Assembly: GCA_033558025.1 (NCBI GenBank)
Contig: JAUCEF010000069.1
Span: forward strand, 1-37,958
Length of the DNA: 37,958 nt
Direction: 5' to 3'
Origin: Phytophthora sp. 'mugwort'
Taxonomy: Eukaryota; Oomycota; Peronosporomycetes; Peronosporales; Peronosporaceae
This document shows positions 34,135 through 37,958 of this stretch, piece after piece. The stretch's first letter is position 1; every line of letters starts with the position of its first letter. The notes below the pieces were generated by a model. That model ran no database searches and had not been told where the DNA came from. It saw only the letters and a program-made list of their open reading frames with translations. Both the position numbers and the translations under genes were made by a program.

Positions 34135-34156
34135 TAATTATAATAATTTATAATTA
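34135..34156. other. Hairpin upstream of atp1
   Basis: Inverted repeat taattataa-taat-ttataatta (9-bp stem, 4-nt loop) in the 79-bp trnE-atp1 spacer, 29 bp before the atp1 ATG. Possible processing or regulatory stem. Confidence 0.4.
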
Positions 34157-34185
34157 TTAAATAATATGATAATTTAATAACCTCT

Positions 34186-35715
34186 ATGGCTATTGAATTA
34201 TCATATATACTGGAATCAAATATTAAAAAATATAAAGATGAAAAAAGTTTACAAGAAACAGGTATTGTTCTTTCAATGAGTGATGGTATTGCAAGATGTT
34301 ATGGTTTAACTAAAATTCAAGCAGGTGAAATGGTTGAATTTAATAATGGTAATATTAAAGGAATGGCTTTAAATTTAGAACCTGATGTTGTTGGTGTTGT
34401 TGTTTTTAGTAATGATAGAGAAATTCAAGAAGGTAATTTTGTACGAAGAACTGGATCTATTGTTAGTGTACCTGTAGGACCTGAAGTATTAGGTAGAGTA
34501 GTTGATGCTTTAGGACAACCCATTGATGGTAAAGGTCAAATTAACAGTAAATTAGAAAGTAGAGTTGAAGTTAAAGCTCCAGGTATTATGCCTAGAGAAA
34601 GTGTTAAACAACCTGTACAAACAGGTTTAAAAGCTGTAGATAGTTTAATTCCTATTGGTCGTGGTCAAAGGGAATTAATTATTGGTGATAGACAAACAGG
34701 TAAAACATCTATTGCTATTGATACTATAATTAATCAAAGAGAACCTCATTTAAAAAAAGATATAAATAATCAATTATATTGTATTTATGTAGGTGTTGGT
34801 CAAAAAAGATCAACAATTGCTGAATTAACAAAAACTTTAGAAGAAAAAAATGCAATGTTTTTTTCTGTTATTGTAGCGGCTACTGCTTCAGATTCAGCAC
34901 CCTTACAATATTTAGCTCCATATACTGGTTGTGCTTTAGGTGAATATTTTAGAGATAATGGTAAACATGCTGTTATTTTCTATGATGATTTATCAAAACA
35001 AGCGGTAGCTTATAGACAAATGTCTTTATTATTAAGAAGACCTCCAGGTAGAGAAGCTTATCCTGGAGATGTTTTTTATTTACACTCTCGTTTATTAGAA
35101 AGAGCTGCTAAAATGAATAAAAAAATTGGTGGTGGTTCATTAACCGCATTACCTATTATTGAAACACAAGCTGGAGATGTTTCTGCTTATATTCCAACAA
35201 ATGTTATTTCAATTACTGATGGACAAATTTTTTTAGAAACAGAATTATTTAATGAAGGTCAAAGACCTGCAATTAGTGTTGGATTATCTGTAAGTCGTGT
35301 TGGTTCTTCTGCACAAATTAAAGCTATGAAACAAATTGCTGGTACAATGAAATTAGAATTAGCACAATTTAGAGAAGTACAAGCATTTGCTCAATTTGGT
35401 TCTGATTTAGATGCTACAACTCAACAACAATTAAATAGAGGGATTAGATTAACAGAAATGTTAAAACAAGGTTTAAATATACCGTTATCTGTTGAAAATC
35501 AAATTGTAATTATTTATTTAGGTGTACGTGGTTTCTTAGATAAAATTGCTGTTGATAAAATTTCAAGTTTTGAAATTAGTTGGTTAAATTTTATAAAAAA
35601 TAATCATTTTAATATTTTAGAAGAAATCTTAAATAAAAAAGAAATATCTAAAGAATTAGAAAAAAAACTTAATATTTTAGCAACAAATTTTACTAATAAT
35701 TTTATTACAAAATAA
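34186..35715 (+). CDS. atp1: ATP synthase F1 subunit alpha
   Basis: 509 aa, full length. Walker A GDRQTGKT at residues 167-174, preceded by [15 protein letters not shown]; Walker B region [13 protein letters not shown]; adenine/catalytic-interface block [20 protein letters not shown] with the arginine finger region [15 protein letters not shown]. Catalytic-core subunit of complex V, kept in mtDNA in many protists and plants. Sequence is less AT-biased and more conserved than the neighbouring ribosomal genes. A bulged hairpin follows the stop. Confidence 0.99.
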   Translation: MAIELSYILESNIKKYKDEKSLQETGIVLSMSDGIARCYGLTKIQAGEMVEFNNGNIKGMALNLEPDVVGVVVFSNDREIQEGNFVRRTGSIVSVPVGPEVLGRVVDALGQPIDGKGQINSKLESRVEVKAPGIMPRESVKQPVQTGLKAVDSLIPIGRGQRELIIGDRQTGKTSIAIDTIINQREPHLKKDINNQLYCIYVGVGQKRSTIAELTKTLEEKNAMFFSVIVAATASDSAPLQYLAPYTGCALGEYFRDNGKHAVIFYDDLSKQAVAYRQMSLLLRRPPGREAYPGDVFYLHSRLLERAAKMNKKIGGGSLTALPIIETQAGDVSAYIPTNVISITDGQIFLETELFNEGQRPAISVGLSVSRVGSSAQIKAMKQIAGTMKLELAQFREVQAFAQFGSDLDATTQQQLNRGIRLTEMLKQGLNIPLSVENQIVIIYLGVRGFLDKIAVDKISSFEISWLNFIKNNHFNILEEILNKKEISKELEKKLNILATNFTNNFITK

Positions 35716-35750
35716 TATAATTATTTTTTTATTAATAAAAAATAATTATA
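35716..35750 (+). terminator. Hairpin directly after the atp1 stop
   Basis: Inverted repeat tataattattttttt / aaaaaataattata with a short central attaat and one bulged T, starting at the first base after the TAA. Likely the 3' end structure of the atp1 mRNA. Confidence 0.4.
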
Positions 35751-35784
35751 ATATTTTGTAAATAAAACATAACAGATAAAAATT

Positions 35785-35810
35785 AATTATTTTCTATATA
35801 GAAAATAATT
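35785..35810. other. Perfect 26-bp palindrome in the atp1-nad5 spacer
   Basis: Self-complementary over 26 bp with centre ctatatag (35794-35801). It is one of several hairpins in the 204-bp gene-free spacer (another: attctt-taag-aagaat at 35850-35865). Could be a processing site, a protein-binding dyad or a mobile hairpin element. Confidence 0.6.
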
Positions 35811-35919
35811 TTAAATATTATTCTAATATTAATTTTTTAAAAAATATTTATTCTTTAAGAAGAATTATTTTAAAATTATTATTATATTTTTAAATAATTT
35901 AAATTTATTTTATTCTATT

Positions 35920-37914
35920 ATGTTATTATTAACTTTAATTTTTTTACCTTTTTTAGGTTCAGTAGCTTCTGGATTATTTGGTTTTTATATTGGCCGTAAA
36001 GGTTCTGTATTTATAACCACATTAACAACTTTTTTAAGTTGTCTTTTTTCATTTATTATTATATATAATTCAATTACAAATGAATATGAGTATATTATTT
36101 ATATTTCAAATTGGATTAATAGTGGTTTATTTAATTGTAATTGGTGTTTTTTATTTGATAGTTTAACTATGATAATGTTAATTGTTGTAACAAGTATTTC
36201 AACTTTAGTTCATTTATATTCTTCTAAATATATGGATCATGATCCACATTTATCTAGATTTATGTCATATTTATCACTATTTACTTTTTTTATGATTATA
36301 TTAGTTACAGGTGATAATTTTATGCAAATGTTTGTTGGATGGGAAGGTGTTGGTTTTTGTTCATATTTATTAATTAATTTTTGGTTTACACGTTTACAAG
36401 CGAATAAAGCAGCTATAAAAGCTATGTTAGTTAATCGAATTAGTGATTTAATCTTATTATTAGGTGTATTAACTGTTTTTTATAATATTAGAACTATTGA
36501 ATATTTTAGTACATTTGCAGCAATTTCTATTGTTAAAGATTTTAAATTTATTTTTTTTAATTATATTTTAAGTATTATTGATGTTGCGTGTATTTTAATT
36601 TTTATAGGTGCTATGGGTAAATCTGCTCAAATTTTTTTACATTTATGGTTACCCGATGCTATGGAAGGACCTACGCCGGTTTCGGCATTAATCCATGCAG
36701 CGACTATGGTAACTGCTGGTGTTTATTTAATTGCACGTTGTTCACCAATGTTTGAATATTCAATGTTTTCTTTAAAAGTTATTACAATTATTGGAGCTTC
36801 TACAGCCTTTTTCTCAAGTACAATTGGTCTAGTACAAAATGATTTTAAAAAAATAGTTGCCTATTCTACTTGTAGTCAATTAGGTTATATGTTTTTTGCT
36901 TGTGGATTATCAAATTATCCTTTAGCTATTTTTCATTTATCAAATCATGCATATTTTAAAGCATTATTATTTTTATGTTCCGGTGCTGTAATTCATGCTA
37001 TGGGTGATGAACAAGATATAAGAAAAATGGGTGGTTTAAGAAGAATTTTACCTTTTACTTATATAATGTTTTTAATAGGTTCATTATCTTTAATGGGTTT
37101 TCCTTTTTTAACTGGTTTTTATTCTAAAGATTTAATATTAGAAGTTGCATTTTCAAGTTTTAGTGAAACAGGTCATTTTGCTTATTGGTTGGGTACTATT
37201 GGTGCATTTTTTACGGCATTCTATTCAACACGTTTATTATTTTTTGCTTTTTTAAGTGAAACTAATGCCTATAAAAATGTTATTAAAAATGCACATGATG
37301 TTCCATTAGAAATGGGTATTCCTTTAGGAGTTTTAGCATTTGGTAGTATTTTTATAGGTTATATTTCTAAAGATATGTTTGTTGGGTTAGGTTCAAATTT
37401 TTGGAATAACTCAATTTATATAAATCCATTTAATAATCAAATGATTGATGCTGAATTTTTACCAACATTTTTTAAATTATTACCTGTTATTTTAAGTTTT
37501 TGTGGCTTATTTTGTGCCTTTTATTTATATTTTTTTAAATTTAGATTTTTATATAACTTAAAAATTTCAAAATATGGTCTTTATTTTTATAATTTTTTAA
37601 ATAGAAAATGGTATTTTGATAAAATTTATTATGAATTTATTAATCAATATATATTAAAAGTTGGTTATAATGTAACATATAAAATGATTGATAAAGGTTT
37701 AATTGAAATGTGTGGTCCTTTTGGTTTAATAACCGTTTTTTCTTTCTTAAGTCAAAAAATAATTTTATTACAAACAGGTTATATTTATCACTATTCATTA
37801 TTAATGTTAATTAGCATTATTTGTTTAATAAATATTATTTTTTTTTCTATTATTTATTTTTTTAATATTATTACTATTTTATTATTTTTATTTATTTTTT
37901 TATTAATTAAATAA
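35920..37914 (+). CDS. nad5: NADH dehydrogenase subunit 5
   Basis: 664 aa, complete. The largest antiporter-like subunit of complex I, with the long lateral helix at its C-terminal side. Motifs: LFDSLTMIMLIVVTSISTLVH, MFVGWEGVGFCSYLLINFW with the conserved Glu, LHLWLPDAMEGPTPVSALIH, AATMVTAGVYLIARCSP, FKKIVAYSTCSQLGYM and GFPFLTGFYSKDLI. The last 40 residues are a run of Ile/Phe. Ends 44 bp before the window edge; the following gene is outside. Confidence 0.98.
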   Translation: MLLLTLIFLPFLGSVASGLFGFYIGRKGSVFITTLTTFLSCLFSFIIIYNSITNEYEYIIYISNWINSGLFNCNWCFLFDSLTMIMLIVVTSISTLVHLYSSKYMDHDPHLSRFMSYLSLFTFFMIILVTGDNFMQMFVGWEGVGFCSYLLINFWFTRLQANKAAIKAMLVNRISDLILLLGVLTVFYNIRTIEYFSTFAAISIVKDFKFIFFNYILSIIDVACILIFIGAMGKSAQIFLHLWLPDAMEGPTPVSALIHAATMVTAGVYLIARCSPMFEYSMFSLKVITIIGASTAFFSSTIGLVQNDFKKIVAYSTCSQLGYMFFACGLSNYPLAIFHLSNHAYFKALLFLCSGAVIHAMGDEQDIRKMGGLRRILPFTYIMFLIGSLSLMGFPFLTGFYSKDLILEVAFSSFSETGHFAYWLGTIGAFFTAFYSTRLLFFAFLSETNAYKNVIKNAHDVPLEMGIPLGVLAFGSIFIGYISKDMFVGLGSNFWNNSIYINPFNNQMIDAEFLPTFFKLLPVILSFCGLFCAFYLYFFKFRFLYNLKISKYGLYFYNFLNRKWYFDKIYYEFINQYILKVGYNVTYKMIDKGLIEMCGPFGLITVFSFLSQKIILLQTGYIYHYSLLMLISIICLINIIFFSIIYFFNIITILLFLFIFLLIK

Positions 37915-37958
37915 AAATAATAAAATATGTATCTTTTAAGATATAATTATAAATTTAT

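Overview
This window is most of a mitochondrial genome from a stramenopile, most like oomycetes and their relatives (Pseudofungi). The evidence is very AT-rich sequence, SSU and LSU rRNA genes, respiratory-chain genes (nad1-5, 4L, 7, 9, 11, cob, cox3, atp1/6/8/9 and the start of cox2), a large bacterial-type ribosomal protein set (rps2/3/4/7/8/10/11/12/13/14/19, rpl2/5/6/14/16), tatC and 24 tRNA genes. The code appears standard: tRNA-Trp has anticodon CCA, and nad11 ends in a TGA that overlaps the nad1 start. The organism assignment is inferred from gene content and order; no database search was made.

Layout. 1-14466 lies entirely on the minus strand: cox2 5' end, trnW, rns, a 362-bp spacer with a 10-bp tandem repeat and a C7 run, trnY, trnG(UCC), a reading frame split by a frameshift, trnG(GCC), rpl5, rpl14, a six-tRNA cluster, rnl, a hexapeptide-repeat ORF, rps4, rps2, rpl6, rps8, rps14, trnA, trnK, atp8, a possible S1-domain protein, trnI(CAU), rpl16, rps3, rps19 and rpl2. 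From 14495 rps13, rps11 and trnS run on the plus strand, followed by trnC(-), a small Rpl31-like gene (+) and tatC(-). Two trnL genes and nad11-nad1-nad4L run on plus to about 20081. The minus strand then carries a mirrored nad4L-nad1-(truncated nad11), followed by cob, nad9, atp9, nad3, trnD, atp6, cox3, rps7, rps12, trnV, trnI, trnQ, trnR, rps10, trnF and nad2. From 30800 the plus strand carries nad7, an Rpl10-like gene, trnH, nad4, trnE, atp1 and nad5.

The genes serve two systems: the oxidative-phosphorylation complexes (I, III, IV, V) and the translation machinery that makes their subunits. Relics of the bacterial S10, spc, alpha and str operons are visible as rpl2-rps19-rps3-rpl16, rpl14-rpl5, rps14-rps8-rpl6, rps13-rps11 and rps12-rps7.

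The most unusual feature is a nearly perfect palindrome, 17169-22998. Its two 2.9-kb arms carry nad4L, nad1 and most of nad11 and meet across a 4-nt centre. One arm cuts nad11 exactly at codon 146 and abuts the 3' end of cob. Other points of note are the repeat ORF at 7675-8427, the frame-split ORF at 2902-3431, candidate Rpl10, Rps1 and Rpl31 genes, an N-terminally extended Cox3, and several perfect palindromes in spacers.
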